Origin: Gonocerus acuteangulatus
Lineage: Eukaryota > Arthropoda > Insecta > Hemiptera > Coreidae
DNA: 64,000 nt
Assembly (NCBI GenBank): GCA_946811695.1
Contig: OX328124.1
Span: 91,257,696-91,321,695, forward strand
Direction of reading: 5' to 3'
The translations under genes were made by a program, and so were the position numbers. Under the pieces are notes generated by a model that had not been told where the DNA came from, did no database searches, and was given only the letters and a program-made list of their open reading frames with translations. Positions 40,601 through 53,150 of the stretch are shown here, piece after piece (within the stretch, counting starts at the first letter, position 1; every line of letters starts with the position of its first letter).

Positions 40601-43600
40601 ATTACAGGGTTAAATGTAAAACTGAACATAAATATAATCTAAAATAAAAGGAAGGAATACTATTAAAATTTAAAATTATAAAAAGGAAAACTTACTGGTT
40701 TAACATCTATTTCCATCATAGGATCACTTTCTATTTCGATTTTCTCAATTTTTCGCAACATTTTTTTATGAGAATGAACCTGTGAAGAAATATAATTAAT
40801 ATATTGTATTTATTAATTTTAAAATCATTCAGTTTAGAGAACACTAAATGAATTATGTGTTGTATAATACTTTATCTAAATGAATGACATAATTTTTCTA
40901 GTGATTGTTGATGTGTAGTATCAAAAAATAAATTCTCATATAATCTGATTGAAGAAAAGAAATTTTACAATTTTCTTTACAAAACAATACTTTTTTTATT
41001 GATTGAAGATTAAAATGCCTAAAATATATTATTATTATTTCTGCTGGAAGTCAAGGAATAAATCATTTACTTACACAGAATTTTAAGGGAAATTTGTTTT
41101 CAAAACATTGTCTTTTAAGTATTTTGTTGCTATTGTATGAAACTAATTATTTAATCTTCAAATAAATGTGTGGCTAAGTTATTTTTTCAATTTTTAAATG
41201 TAAATGAGAGGATTAGGTTAAAACATGTATAATGTTTTTTTAACATCCCTCCATGTTAATAAAATAAAGTAGTCTTAATACCAACAAAAATAGTATTTTA
41301 AAAAATGTACTCTTACCTGCATTATGTGCCTTTTGAGCTGAAGGTCGCTTTTTACAAGACAACCACAATAGTGGCACTTAAATTTTTGGCACTTATGGAG
41401 AAACAAGTTGCACTTGCTTCTAAAAACATCAGAGCACAATGGGCAAGGAGATGAGGCTGGAGTCTTGTGTTCTTCATATCCTATCCAATCTGGGAATACA
41501 TACCCTAAATTTAAAAAAAGAAAGAAGTTAAAAGTGCAAAATTGAGTAATTTTCAAATTAAGACCTCTTTTTTAGCACTTTCCAAAGGAACGTATCTATT
41601 GAGGTTGTACTCAAGAAAATATTTTTGAAAAATGTCTTAAAAGCTTCACCGATACTACCTACTTGATACCTAAAATGACATATATATTTATGATGTTCGT
41701 AACGAAAGACCAAAACTATTCATGTTTATGTAGAATTTATATAAGTTATTTTAAGTAAATTATTCAGGAATGGAGCATAAACTACCACCTTTCTGGGGCA
41801 TGTGCTTAGCAATGTAGCTCCAGCATGACAAACTTTTACTTACCGCATGTTGAACAAACAATATAAGGCTGGCCATCAATGTCTGTTTTCGGTTTGGCAG
41901 CTTCCTCATGTTCAACCATGTGCTCATCAAATAGTGCCATATCGCTGAAGTACACTTCACATTTATCGCATATAATGGGTCCATTCAAAGGAAGAGGTTT
42001 ATGCTTCCTAAAAAAAGAGAACAATTCAGAAAATTACAAATGGAAAGGCTTAATCAAAACAAAGTGGCTTTTCAATATTGTACTCACTTTCTTTCTTCTT
42101 CAGCATTGAACAATGGAAGCAGTTTAGCTTCGGTTGCTAAACATTTTTTTACAAGAGTCGCTGCGATATTAAGTTGGTCAAAGCATTCATCACATATTGT
42201 CTGTGGAAGAGAGTCATTTGAATTCACCACAATTGGTAAACAAAGGCTCATTTTTTCACATATATCTAGGTCATCATCGAAAATGTCTGTCATGTACATT
42301 TCTTTGGCTTTCCCGCAAATACGACATATATCAACTAAAAAAATAAATAAACAAAAGTTTTTAATCTGTTAACAAATAAATAATTTATTTTTAGTCAATT
42401 GTGCATTAACTTACATTCTGTAACATCCTCCAGCTGAAAAAATAACAAAAAAATGAATTAGTATTAGTTTAAAAAAAAAAAAAAAAAAAAAAAATGTGAT
42501 AGCGTATCAAAACTTATTTATTAGTGCGGGAAAGTTCAATTCTCAAAGTATATATTAGATAATATTTAAGTCCTGTTTTATTAAATGCACAAAGCATTTG
42601 AAGGGATTTTTGTCAAGACTGTTCATACATTAAACATTGCATTTTAATGTAAAATTTCTTCAGGCCAAATATTTTAGGCTAAATATCTACTTATCTAGTG
42701 AGAATTTGAAAATCACTAGCAAAAAATGATTGATTTTTTCAAAACGTTTTTGAAAAGACAAACGTTTTTTTCAAGACAAACATTTTTGTTTCAAATAAGA
42801 TAAATACAAGCCTCCAGACATTTCTATTCCATACTATTCTAATCATATATGTATATGCACGAATATATTCTTATGTGTGTATGTACATAAATGGTGCCTT
42901 TTACCTCTAATGAAAACGGACATGATTTTATTTTTAACTGCCTTATCTTCGTTATTTATGGGAACAAGACATAGTGCCCCATACCATTATATGGATCGAA
43001 AAATCCACATTAAGAAAATGGTGTTAAGTCAATTTAATAAAAAAAATGGACATGGTGTCCTTTACCTCCGGGGAACAGATATATTTATCAGTTTGCAAAT
43101 ATTTGAGTTGTAAATTTCTTATCCTCTCTTATATGAATCAATACATTGTTGAGAATATGTTTCTATTCCATCCACGCCCATTTATTATTGACAACAAATT
43201 TTAGGACGGGTAATCTATAGGTTACCACTCTTTTCTAGCCAGGATAGGGCTGATGCCTTTTCTTTTTTTGAAAGAAAAGCCATCACCCCTAGTGGGAATC
43301 GAACCCACAACCTTAGGCACAGTGTGCATATGCTTTAGCACTCATGGCCACCGATCCTTTTTTTTTTCAATTTGTGAATAGCAAAATAATTTAATGTATT
43401 GCAATAGTTGATTTTATGAGCATTATTGAAAATATTTATATATTCACTATATTCAGGAGAATCAAAGGTTTGGTCAAATATTCCATTTGAGTTTTTTAAT
43501 TTACACTCATAATATTAAGTTTAATCACTCATAATCACTCAATCAAGCAAAATATATTGTCTATAAACAAGTAATTTGCACATAACTATAAATCTTCATT

Positions 43601-46600
43601 CTGATCGAGAAAAGCGGACAAGAGAATGGAAACATTTTATTATTTGGTACAAAACTATCTAAAATTTACAAAAGGGTGTCCGACTTTCTCTTCCTTTTAT
43701 GGACTAATTCAAAAACAAAAAAAAAAAAAAAAGAGTTTTTTTCCATTCTTTCAGTCAAGTTACATTAATAAACTCATTTTACAGCTGAACCAATTTAAAT
43801 ACAGATAAAACAGAATAAACACTAAAAAAGGAACAAAATCAACATTTACAATTTTACGCACTGGTTTCCCTGACAGGCATTTGTGTTAGGTATGTAATAA
43901 AATAAGAGGACCCATTGGGTATTTTGCTGAATACTTCTAAGAACACTATTTAAAAATAAATAAATAAACCTAACTCACCTTATCTGATTTCAATCCTTTC
44001 TTTTCAAGAGGAGTTGCATTAGGTTTTAAAATCCCATTTTCTATGCTTTCAGGAGGAAAGTGGTGAGAGCAAATAAAATCGCTCTTTGATGGGTAAAAAT
44101 CTGGACGACCAAGAGCAGCAATCCATTTTTTAAGGTTTACTTCATCCTCAAGAGGAAATCTGTTAACAAATATCATATAAATCTAAATACATACACATCT
44201 TTTCATCTGCCATAGAGTTTAAAACATGAATAACTTACGTCCTATTAAAATTGCTCACATAATTTTAAGCAAAATATTTAATTACCAATGCTTTTTTGAC
44301 CCACTGTCTATTTATAGACATAGATATATTTGTGGGTGCTTGTTAAAACTATAGCAACAACAATTTTTTGTTGTCCACAAAATTGGTATATGGCATTCCC
44401 ATAAGAAACAATTGTAAGAGTTTGTTAATCAGCAAAATTAGCACATTTGGAAGGGGGATTACTCTAGATCAAAATTACTTACATATAGGCAACATTTTTT
44501 TGACATTGCAATGAAACTTGGTAAACATTGAGCTTAACCAATGAGAACTAAGCAATGTTAAAATAAGCAACCCCCGTCCATTATAAATGGGGGTTTACTT
44601 AGGAACCAAGTTAGTACTGGCCATCATTTTTTCTTTCCTTGCAACGAAGCTAAGTGCATATCGCGCCCAACTAATGACTAATATGTATTGTAAGAAAAAG
44701 CCAAATCGGTCCTTCAGACACTGGGGTTTACTCCTGAACCAAATTAAAATTAAGTATAACAAATATAATTTATCTATTTAAATATTCATGTCCACTTATT
44801 CATAACACAGATTTTTGGGATGGCTATCACCATTTTTTAGTCCGGATAGAGTATAAAAGAGTAAAACTATTAATATTTATAAGAATGGTTGGGACTCGGC
44901 TAAGAGAAAACACCATATTTTGAGATCTACATTTCGATAACTTTTAGGTAACCATGGATGAGTGGTCAAAACACATATTCGTGGTCACCTATGTAAATAT
45001 TATAGTGGCCTTCCTCCCTCTCCTAGGTATTCAGTGCTAAAGAAGGCTGCCAAAAAGAATCTTCAAAATAGATTTTTTTTTTTTTAATTTCCAATGTTTT
45101 TTCTCAGCCGAATCCCAACCCTTTCTTTATTTCTTATCACCTCAACAGTGAATTATCTTTATCTCATTATCAATATTTATGTTGTACTTCAACCAGTTGT
45201 TCAAGGAATATTATTCAGGAATGCGGTGCTTGCTGAGGAATGCACTAAATTATACAGCTCCCAAATGAAGGAATGTTTATAATATTATAAGCCTTCATAT
45301 TTAAATAAATTTAAGAGTTTTAATTTTGTAGAAAGGGTATGAATCCTGAATTATTGTTCAGGTTAGATAGATAGACGTTCAGGGCCCCTTAGTTGGGAAA
45401 GTAGCTTTTCCTGTGATGAGGATTTATTTTATTTTTTCACCAATTGGCAATGAACTATATATTTTTCCCCCCTAATCTCTTTATTCTATCTGTCTTTTGT
45501 AATGCAAAAACTGTCGCCACCAATTATGTTATTTTAGTGTCGAATGTACTGTGTTCTGTTCCATTAACCCAATAAAAAGAGGTTATATTTTCTTTTTTAA
45601 ATATTCTTGTATAAATTTGTATGTCTTAAATAAGCTTGACCTAAAATATCTATTGTTTCCATTCATTAATTTTATAAGCATTCTTTTTCCTGCAGTTTTT
45701 CGGTGATTCATGTTCATGATTTAACCTGGCGAATGACCTCTGGTAGTAAAACACGTTTTAGTTACTATTAGAAATCTGAAGCTCGTCAAGAGTTTAAGGT
45801 AAGGTTGAACATTTTATGAATACCAACAGGGCAAAAGCCCGAGGAGCACCCTGTGATGTGAAGAGTATGAGTCACTATCTAATCTTATCATGTTAGTTGA
45901 TTGAATCATATGAACTGTATGAGTTATAAAAAATAACTCATTAATAATAAATGAGAACTGAAATAATATTTAGTATAGCAGAGATGAGTAGGGGTGGTAG
46001 ACTGTTTGGGGCTCTGGGTGACACACCAGGTGCTACCCAGAGTCGAGTTTAGAACCAGAGCTTGGGGTCAGCGCTCGCCGTCCTCTTGTAATGGAAGGAA
46101 TCAGAAACAGTATTGCTGGACAATAACGTAGACTGTGGCTCTGGGGTGCCATTGCAGAGGCTCAGCTGGTTTTTTCCTCTCAGTCATGTGTTTAATGGCT
46201 GCATAGTGTTAGTCTTAGAAAAGATTATGAAAGCCGATAACGGTTTACCTACTTCTATATTGTGTTCTCGTGATGACCTTCATGAGTTACCAATGGAGTT
46301 TGTTTATAAATCTGTAGAACCTCGTGACATTGATATTGCAGCTCATACAAAATTTGTTACTAATGTATCAAATAAAATGAGCTTTAAGTGTATGACATGT
46401 TACTCATAAATATTTCATAATATCTATCCAAACTGCAAGAAGTATATTGCAAGTAGTAATATTTCACATTATAATAACTTTAATTCTTTATTGTCTGCTA
46501 TGGGTGCAGAGCGATCTTTAAATGTATTGTATCTTAGACCTTTCGAGGATCAAGCATTATACAGAGACGATAAAATTAAAATGCAATCACTGTTAACTTT

Positions 46601-49134
46601 GAATTCGAATGTAATTCATAATGGACTTTTATTGATAACACCAATAGGGAATTTGTTAAAATAGAACAATAAAAAAATAAATATGTTCAGTGGATTTTAG
46701 TTTGAGTGTCTCGCCTTAATCATTCACTGGAAAGGAAAGTACAGGAGATTGAAGAATTTTCTGAATAATTCGGTTCTCCACGTGACTGGCCTTTATATTT
46801 CCGGGAATTAATATTTTGTTCTTAAATGAACCATGTCAATAGACTGAAGGCTGTTTTTTTTTTTGTTTTATAAGAATGGAGTCCCCATTTATAGTGGAAT
46901 TAGATTAATTTATATTTGTAATATTTATAGTTTGAGTGCTCAGTAAGCCTATCAAATGATATACACTTATGAAACAATTAAAAAAATACTCACTCATTCT
47001 AGGAATATTTGAGTGAGAAAAACTAAATTGGAAAAATTGAATTCGAAGACACCAAAAAAACAAATTCAACAATAATTGTGACTGAATTGGAATAGTATTT
47101 TTGCAGATACTATGAATATATTTTCGTCACAACAAATACAAATTTGATTGTCACATCTAGAGGCCCACCATGGCTGAGAGTACACCATGCCTGGAGTAGT
47201 GGGAGCGTTTCACTAAGGGTAGTGGCTTTTCTTTCAAAAGATGATCAGCCCTATCAGGTCTAGAAAAAAAGGTAGTAACCTAAAAGATATTTCTGTATCT
47301 GTGATATGTGTAAGTGGACATTAAAATTTAAATAATTTCAAAACCTGCTGAAGTATGTTCTTTCTTTAACAGCACATAAAATGGTCTTAAATAAAAAATT
47401 ATTTCAAGGTTATTGAAAAATATAGTTTTAAAAGAAAATAGTGGGTAACATCATTCACTGCAATTCTACTAAGTACTTATCATACCATAGTTTTATCAAA
47501 TTACTCCAATTTGTAATAAATTGCAGGTAAATTGTTATATAACTCAATTACTTAACGAATAATAATATCTGTAAATTAATAATCAACTAACAATAATTAT
47601 TTCCCCATTCGCCCTTTCACTCCAGTTAACATCAAGAAATTAAAGAGCTATACTATAATACTACAACAAAGTACTTAAGCTTTGGAGAGACAAAGAGAAC
47701 AATATAATTATTGTTATTGTGAAATAAACATAAAAAAAATCTTGTTCAATTCAACAAAAATAATTGACGCTATATAAAAGGTAGTGGATACAATGAGTAA
47801 ACCAAAAAAACGGGTCTTGTTTAGAACAGGCCCGCCAGTGATTTTATAATGATATTAAGTAACTGTTACTATGTAATTTGATACCATCGATACAGAAATA
47901 AAAACCCATGTTTAAATACTATTTAATTTAGTATTGTTTGTGTATTTGCGGTTATAAAAGTATTAAACTATGAATATTTTTGATGTTTACGATTTATGCA
48001 AAGAAGAGCAACGAGCCAGGATTTTCTTTGTCGAAAGAGGAATTCTACCCAAGGAAAGATATTGTAAAAAAGGCCACATTATGATATTTTACGAAGAAAG
48101 GAAAAAACTTGGAGGAACTGATTAAAAGTATGATAATGTTTTTGCTTATGTGTAAAAAGTTTTTATTAAATAAATCATATGTTCCTTTAACCCATATTTT
48201 TTTATTTATCAATAAGTAACTGTTACTAGATAAAATCACTGGCGGGCCTGTTCTAAACAAGACCCAAAAAAAATCTTAATAAATTATCTAAAATAAATTT
48301 TCAAGAAATTATACTGTGTGACATGCAAAGTGATCGAACCATTTCATAGCAACCACCTAATAAAATCATTGATTACGATGGATAATTTAAATTGCCAAGT
48401 GATCTTAAGAACAAAAAAAATCTTATACAGAATTAAAAAAATGACAAAATAAATAAATGCTTCCTTTCAAAAGCAAAATGAAATAGGTTAATACTGATTT
48501 GTGTTTAATTAATAAATGTAGGTTAGCACCATATCTTCTGACTGAGGTAGATAAAGGGAAAATAAATTGGAACCAGGATTAAAATATTTGTTTTAGATGG
48601 GAGGCCAAATCTTCTATATTCAACATAATTAATACGTGAGGTAGTTGAACTACATAATTGTAGAACATTCCTAGGCCTTGCAAGAATGGTTAAGTTGCAC
48701 AATGTAAAGAATTCACACTTATTTGTAATTTATCCCGTAACAGAGTAAATTTGGGGAATTTAAAAAATATAGAATTTCTTCAGTGAAAAACAAGTGTGTT
48801 AACTGGCTCATCGAAAACAATGGTTACCCAAAAACAGAGAGTACAGTATGGAAACAACCCCAACAACAATTTATTACTACAGCTAACCCATGGAAAGGAG
48901 ATGAAATATATAATATAGTAAGCAAACTAGAACACAACGAGGATTTCAAATTTTATTAAAACCAAAGAAATAATATCTCCAAAGAGAAACTACAGTTCTT
49001 AGATGCTACAAAGAGTTAACGAAATGAAAAGTGTAAAGGACATTTCCAAAGAGGTAAGAATATACTTACGCATAGAAGGCCACATCTTGGTCCGTTAATT
49101 TTGTCCCACAATTAGGATAACAACACTTAAACAT
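37686..49134 (-). CDS. THAP-ZAD-C2H2 zinc-finger protein
   Basis: Nine coding exons on the - strand: 49134-49070, 44159-43979, 42433-42415 (19 nt), 42334-42088, 42007-41844, 41504-41317, 40779-40696, 39686-39439 and 38112-37686. Every intron is GT-AG and every phase agrees, giving 540 residues. Domains in order: THAP (1-82) with C5, C9, C52 and H55 as the C2CH zinc ligands; ZAD (about 89-171) with C92/C95 and C136/C139; then about eight or nine C2H2 fingers from about 185 to 510 (for example CPKCGKRFSRKAFVRTHMRVH-type units, TGERPY linkers) and an acidic tail. Known roles: THAP domains bind DNA, ZAD domains dimerise, C2H2 arrays bind DNA, so this is probably a nuclear transcription factor. 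No orthologue name is assigned. Intron 1 (4.9 kb) separates most of the THAP module from its first 65 nt. Confidence 0.87.
38930..39125. repeat. Possible interspersed repeat in intron 8 of the THAP-ZAD gene
   Basis: A GC-richer patch with 'gacggtacccaaactg' near one end and, inverted, 'cagttgggtacccacag' near the other (about 12 matching bases). No family assigned. Confidence 0.35.
39978..40090. mobile_element. Small hairpin MITE
   Basis: AGTCCGCCTGCAAACAAAAG and the inverse of CTTTTGTTTGTGGTCGGACT bound a 113-bp unit with a GC-rich centre. An SINE A tail fragment (39884-39925) precedes it. Confidence 0.65.
40151..40338 (-). mobile_element. SINE family A
   Basis: Full-length unit on the - strand with poly-T at the left and the A- and B-box region at the right. 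No clear target duplication seen. Confidence 0.85.
43183..43360 (-). mobile_element. SINE family C
   Basis: The - strand tRNA-like head (GGTTCGATTCCCACTAGGGG) and the body ending in the GACGGG...TTTAAT region. It lies in intron 2 of the THAP-ZAD gene (42434-43978). Confidence 0.85.
44884..45122. repeat. Snapback repeat, related to 52754-52975
   Basis: 'ggttgggactcggctaagag' at the left and the inverse of 'ctcagccgaatcccaaccct' at the right. The interior has 'ttcagtgctaaagaaggctg', as in the 52.8-kb copy. It lies in the 4.9-kb first intron. Confidence 0.65.
46110..46670 (+). pseudogene. Unrecognised coding remnant with A-rich 3' end
   Basis: A 98-codon frame (46113-46409: PMEFVYKSVEPRDIDIAAHT, then KMSFKCMTCYS) stops, and then the text continues protein-like in a frame up to about 46663 (SLLSAMGAERSLNVLYLRPF). 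It ends in 'aacaataaaaaaataaata', which looks like a retroposed tail. No family recognised. It lies in intron 1 of the THAP-ZAD gene. Confidence 0.3.
47155..47340 (+). mobile_element. SINE family C, degenerate
   Basis: 'agtggcttttctttcaaaag ... gacattaaaatttaaataat' matches the body and 3' end of 55641-55848. Confidence 0.6.
47812..48265. mobile_element. MITE with long inverted ends
   Basis: GGGTCTTGTTTAGAACAGGC ... and its exact inverse at the right. The similarity continues for over 35 bp (CCGCCAGTGATTTTAT) and reappears in TAAGTAACTGTTACT. It is flanked by A-runs (AAAAAAAC and AAAAAAAA), so any target duplication is ambiguous and the superfamily is open. The 71-codon - strand frame is part of the repeat. 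Confidence 0.8.
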
Positions 49135-49596
49135 TTTGAAGAATAGACACTCAGATTTAAATATCAATCGTCGGTTCTTGAATAATAAAAGGTTCTGAAC
49201 AGAACTGCAAACTAAAAAGACTCTTAGCTTGTACGTTAATATCCCGCCATATTCCTTTTGAGACTGCAGCGCCCCCAGATAAAACCACAACAATCCAGTA
49301 ATGGCGTATAACCTTCTCAACGGACATTCCTCAAAGTAGTAAATAAAACATGTTGATTAAATAACGTTTAAATACATTTAATAACTTAAAGAACATTTAA
49401 TAACTTATAAAAAACAAAATGATTTCTTTAATTGAATACTCCCGGAATATCAACTAATTGTTAAAATCAATATTTTTATGAAGTTTTGTGCTTGCAGACA
49501 GTTTTCTTTAAACTAACACCTTAAATTGTATTACATTCTAATCATTACTTTTTATGTTTAGGAGCTTTTATTATGTTGTTTTATTTAATTGTAATT

Positions 49597-50345
49597 TTAG
49601 CACGTTTCCTTCCTTCTTCTAAATTTATATTTAATATATAAAATTGGAAAGCTACGAATTAACGAATTTGGCCTTACTATATTTTTATACGTAGAACTGT
49701 TACTGTAAACATAAAATACATTCCTACAAGCCGCTTTTGTAAACTGATAAGGAGTGTATAATTTATTATTTATATTCAATCTATTTAGATAAGTTTCCAT
49801 AATTTTAGCTGATATACTCTTTTATAGTTGAGTTTTATTTGATAAATAAATCACATAAAATATTAATTTTTTTTTATTTCTCCTCAATACCAGTTTTATT
49901 ATTATGTATTTCTGGAAAACCTCTCTGAGGTTATCGAGACCCTTATCGACTTTCTGTTGTCCTAGCGATCGATCTAGCAATGGTGCCAAAAATCTGAATT
50001 TATATAAATTTTCGTTTTGTGCAATTGTTATTGACTGTTATTTCCAAATTCTCAAGGGTTGGAATATATTCGCCCGAATTCATTTATTTTTAAAATAAGT
50101 TTGAGTGATTTATTTAACCACATCAAATGCATTTTTAAAATAAATAATATATTAATGGAGTTACCATATTGTAAATTGAAATAACCTGAAACAGTTACAT
50201 TTGATGACCAATAGTCATGATGGAAGTGACATCTGTTGTTCTCTAAATTATAGACGTTAATGTAATTAGTTCTATAATAATGTGCTTTAAAATTTATATA
50301 AATTATAGACTTGTCTAGGAATTGAATATTCATTTGCAAAATCAT
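49597..50345 (-). CDS. Candidate two-exon gene, unknown function
   Basis: Exon 1 (50345-50165) starts at an ATG and ends at a GT donor after one base of a codon. Exon 2 (49808-49597) follows an AG acceptor with the matching phase, giving 130 residues ending RRRKETC. Content includes NNKLYTPYQFTKAACRNVFY and RPNSLIRSFPILYIKYKFRR, basic and Tyr/Asn-rich. The pyrimidine tract before the acceptor is poor, and an AT-rich background gives such frames by chance. No family recognised. It lies 463 bp upstream of the THAP-ZAD gene on the same strand. Confidence 0.3.
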
Positions 50346-50399
50346 GAATTTCTCCAACTTTTAGTATCCATTATATATATTTACAAGGTGGGTTGTAGA

Positions 50400-52200
50400 A
50401 TTATATTTATTTTACCCTATGGTTGTTACCATCTTACCTTTCTTCTGGACTAAGAAAAAGGTAATACAAATTATTTAATACTAAGGTTACTTAATTAGGA
50501 GCCCGATTTTAATTTTTTTAATTATTCTAGATCTGGAGGTAGGGAGTGTTCTAAATGTTAAAATCTGGCTTATTATCTTGATATATATCTGCCTAAAAAG
50601 AAGCAACATGATTTTATTTTTTCAGAAGTGCTAGTGCTTATTCATGTAGTTGTATTTATTAATTAAAGCATTAGAGCTATATTTCTCAAAGCCATTTTAA
50701 TAGGTAATGTAAGGATTAGTAAACAAAACATTAGAAATTTATTTATGTATATTGCTCACAAAAATCATCGACAATAAGTAATTTGGTCATAATTTTTAAT
50801 ATTGTCAGGCTAATAAATTATAAATATACTCTTGGTACTTTCAAAGTAACTATACTTTAATGTCTAAAATCAAATTACGTAAAGGAGAAGGGAAGACCCG
50901 TTTTCACCAATTTTCAAAATACTAGCAAATAAAGAGAATTGTGGGATATTGGTTAGGAAGAGATCATTGATGAAGTAGAATATTGTGATGTAAAAAAGTG
51001 TCGGCGTAATATCTAAAGCCTATAGAAGAGATGTGATTAAGGCTGCTGTTTTGCTGAATTAATAACAGCAGTTATCACTGCTTGTTGAGAAGAGATAATC
51101 AGTCAACCGTTGAGATTAAGAAGGTGTAAATCATCAGGGTTTGGTGATGTGTTAAATAAAACTCATTTTAGCTATATAATGAAGTTTTATTCAACGCATG
51201 ACCCGATGGTCTACACTTTCGTTATCAGTGTTTTATGCTTCCAAGTCATAAAAGCTATTTAGACTAAACCTTTCCTTTTTTTAATGTGGAAAATTATTAT
51301 TATTCTTTATTTTCTTATATTTTTGGTTATCACAATCATTATTAAAACATTTTAAAATAAGGATCTCATTAAAAAAATAGAAAAGAGTCCAGCCAAGGAA
51401 AATCCTTTGTATTATTATCTGGAAGAAATTTGCAAAATTCTTTCACAAATGGCTTATTCATGATAAAAGTAACGTTACTACAACTTAAAGTATTAATTTT
51501 CCATGTCCCTAAATTCCAGCACATCTTTGTACACAATTAGGAATTTATACACATTTTACCAAGCGTCTGTCAGCTTCAGAAGATAAGTTAATTCTTATTT
51601 AGAATATATAATTTTCCAATTAGAATGGCAGCAAAGTCTTCAGACATCTGTTTTGTAACAAGCACGAGTGTTAGAGTTGCAGATAGTTTATAGTTTTGAC
51701 CTTATTGCACAGTTGAGGGATAGCGTGTGGTTTGTATTATTTCCTGGGTGTGATTTTCCCCTTTGCATGTAACTATTAAAGGCAAGATGGTGCTAAGAAC
51801 TGTCTTCTAAGACAGCTAAAGCTCTAGATTCCGCCCCCAAATTATGATACTAGAAGATAAAATCTGTAGTTTTCTAAAGGTCCTCCTGAACATGAGTCGA
51901 GTTGGAATTATTCAGGAAGACGAAGGTCCCATAATCACATTTATTTTTGTACTGCAAACAACAAGCTCATTAGCGCCAGGATTTCATCTGATATCCTCAT
52001 TTTTGTCTACATTTTGCACATGCACCTAACACTGAATTTGGCCACATACTTTCTGTTTGTCTGGACCACTATGAAACAAGTTGATCCCTATTATTCTAGT
52101 TAATCATTACAAGCTCTCCTGATTCAGGTCCGAATAATCATTATTTTGTAAATAATGATAAATGTGTGACTTTCTCAATCATCGTTTTGGTTAGTCTTTG
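50400..52200. other. Intergenic, no supported gene
   Basis: AT-rich, with stops in all frames. The 61-codon frame at 51844-52029 has no recognisable domain. Confidence 0.55.
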
Positions 52201-52229
52201 TTTCCTCCTTTTTCTAACTTTTTTGTGCT

Positions 52230-52700
52230 GTTAACTGTGGAGTTGCAGTGCCTGTCAATCTAGCCCAATATGTCTGTCTATTGATAATCTTCTCATTCTC
52301 TAGCTTTCCCTAGTTGAACTGGCTTCCAAATAATACCTGGCCTTTCAGGTATCATCCATTCTGCAGAGATATGCCTGGACCTTTTTATCTGCTGATAATC
52401 TAGGCTGCCACACACTGATCTTACTCTCAATTCCTCTTGAATCCTCTTATTTCTGGCTTAATCCATCTTGGTATTACCAACTATTCTTTGAAGGGATCTC
52501 ATTTCAGCAGCAGCTTTCCGACCCATTTAGGAATACTGAGAGGAACACTGATTTATTTAGCCTAAGATGAGCCTTTCTCATATCTTACTGCTTGGCTGTG
52601 ATTGTTTATAAATAATGTAATGTCCATTGGCCTTCATCATCCGATTTAAAACCTCCTGGTCAATTTTATCATTTTTTTTTTCTTATAACTGCTCCTAGAT
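52230..52700 (-). pseudogene. Degenerate LINE reverse transcriptase C-terminus
   Basis: On the - strand, fragments 'YLGAVI', 'KIDQEVLNRMMKAN', 'AAAEMRSLQRIVGNTKMD' and 'ARNKRIQEELRV' follow the order typical of the end of a non-LTR reverse transcriptase. Several stops and frameshifts are present. Confidence 0.6.
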
Positions 52701-52753
52701 ACATAAAAATATTTTAATGAAATGGAGATAGCCGTTGTGGTGATACAAAGTCA

Positions 52754-52975
52754 AGGGATGGGTGGGATTCGACTAGGAGAAAAAAACGTCAGATCTCCAG
52801 GCAGAAATCTATATTCGACGTTTCGGCTGCACATTGGCAGCCTTCTTCAGCACTAAAAAAATAATTTAGTGCTGCAGAAAGCTGCCAAAGTGCAGCTGAA
52901 ATGTCCAATATAGATTTCTGCCTGAAGATCTGACGTTTTTTTCTCCTAGCCGAATTCCTACCATCCCTTGATTTC
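52754..52975. repeat. Near-perfect snapback repeat
   Basis: The two 105-bp halves are inverted copies meeting at about 52862, with outer ends 'gggatgggtgggattcgact' and the inverse of 'aattcctaccatccctt'. Each half contains 'acgtttcggctgcac' and 'gccttcttcagcact'. There is almost no loop, so single-stranded DNA or RNA would fold into a long hairpin. Confidence 0.85.
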
Positions 52976-53067
52976 ATATAAAGCACTTGTTAGTTACAGG
53001 GATTCACCATCACATAAACTCCAACGCTCCTCATTATCCAACAGGAATCTTCATTTACATAAATTCA

Positions 53068-53150
53068 GGATGGTAACCTATAGATAACCCCTCCTAAAAT
53101 TTGTTGTCAATAATAAATGGATGTTAAAATTTAAACAAATAAATAACCTT
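53068..53150 (+). repeat. SINE family C, 3' fragment
   Basis: 'ggtaacctatagataacccc' to 'aataaatggatgttaaaatt' matches the SINE C tail. Confidence 0.6.

Noticed and set aside
37686..42007. The C2H2 exons as several separate zinc-finger genes
   Set aside because: Splice phases join all exons, and two fingers are split across exon borders, which only makes sense in one gene.
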